Shown: one piece after another, positions 5,985-6,215 of the stretch
Numbering within the stretch: the first letter of the stretch is position 1
Layout of the letters: every line of letters begins with the position of its first letter
Source of the DNA: an uncultured Pseudorhodobacter sp.
GTDB lineage: Bacteria > Pseudomonadota > Alphaproteobacteria > Rhodobacterales > Rhodobacteraceae
DNA: 6,215 nucleotides
Direction: 5' to 3'
NCBI GenBank assembly: GCA_945957495.1
Contig: CAMFLG010000204.1
Coordinates: forward strand, 1-6,215
The notes under the pieces: generated by a model
Database searches by the model: none
Told to the model about the DNA's origin: nothing
What the model saw: only the letters and a program-made list of their open reading frames with translations
Program-made: the position numbers and the translations under genes

Positions 5985-6215
5985 TCTGCGACCTCCATCT
6001 GCTTTAGAAGCCATTGGTGAAAATGGGCAATCTCGTATTCTTCCGGCATCAGCCGCCCGTGGGTGTAGGAGGGCGAACGGATACCGCGCTGGTTCATTTC
6101 GGCGGCGTCGCCGTCTTGCGCCAGCACGATCTTGGCGAAGGCGGCGACCTCGGCAGCATCAAAGCCGGGCTGGTCCAGCGTGGCCTGCGGAAAGTGCCAT
6201 TCGGCGATCAGGCGG
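5981..6215 (-). CDS. Second Rieske oxygenase alpha subunit (partial, C-terminal 77 residues)
   Basis: Only the end of this gene is inside the window; the 5' part lies beyond the right edge. The visible 77 residues contain NQRGIRSPSYTHGRLMPEEY (41-60) followed by FHQWLL, a pattern typical of the C-terminal end of Rieske oxygenase catalytic domains. D34 in LAQDGD stands eight residues before the Gln of NQRG, where the third ligand of the mononuclear iron normally sits. The same region of the downstream oxygenase aligns position by position (EDQQ, then NESMKSSAF), so the two are tandem paralogues that have diverged strongly. Its TGA stop overlaps the next ATG, so both are probably made together, perhaps as a mixed complex or for two successive oxidation steps. 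The Rieske [2Fe-2S] domain itself is not visible, so the call rests on the C-terminal motif and context. Confidence 0.72.
   Translation of the reverse strand, partial: RLIAEWHFPQATLDQPGFDAAEVAAFAKIVLAQDGDAAEMNQRGIRSPSYTHGRLMPEEYEIAHFHQWLLKQMEVAE
5992..5996 (-). promoter_or_regulatory. Ribosome binding site that decides the start of the complete Rieske gene
   Basis: GGAGG on the minus strand lies 7 nt before the ATG at 5984, inside the end of the upstream oxygenase gene. It favours this start over the in-frame ATG at 6014, which has no such site and would lie well inside the preceding coding region. Confidence 0.75.

Noticed and set aside
5073..6020. A 315-codon plus-strand open frame opposite the Rieske gene
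   Set aside because: The minus strand carries the complete Rieske and iron-binding motifs, so this is a coding shadow.

Overview
The window is GC-rich, densely coded and entirely minus-strand. It looks like one polycistronic operon read from right to left. Base composition, codon use and gene types suggest an alphaproteobacterium, most likely a Rhodobacteraceae/roseobacter-type organism. That taxonomic call is an inference; there is no rRNA or other taxonomic marker here.

Layout in transcription order: (1) the last 77 residues of a Rieske-type oxygenase alpha subunit, cut by the right edge (6215-5981); (2) a complete second Rieske non-heme iron oxygenase of 405 aa (5984-4767), with an ATGA overlap to the first; (3) after a 46-nt gap, a PotD/PotF-type periplasmic binding protein (4720-3614); (4) a PotA/PotG-type ATPase with a GTG start (3609-2512); (5) a PotB/PotH-type permease (2508-1567); (6) a PotC/PotI-type permease (1570-731, ATGA overlap); (7) a cupin protein of the DMSP-lyase/DMSP-lyase-like family, overlapping the permease by 8 nt and cut by the left edge (738-1).

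How the genes may work together: genes 3-6 form a complete ABC importer of the family usually named for spermidine/putrescine. Genes 1-2 are oxygenases; the complete one has Glu at the bridging position between the Rieske cluster and the mononuclear iron, as remembered for quaternary-ammonium oxygenases such as carnitine monooxygenase. Gene 7 keeps the His/Glu/Tyr/His active-site pattern remembered for DddQ. The set reads as an uptake-and-breakdown pathway for a small methylated onium compound (a sulfonium such as DMSP, or an N-methylated betaine) rather than for polyamines. The substrate is inferred and not shown by the sequence.

No RNA genes, CRISPR arrays, insertion sequences, promoters or convincing terminators were seen. 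The operon promoter, any regulator and any reductase partner for the oxygenases must lie outside the window.
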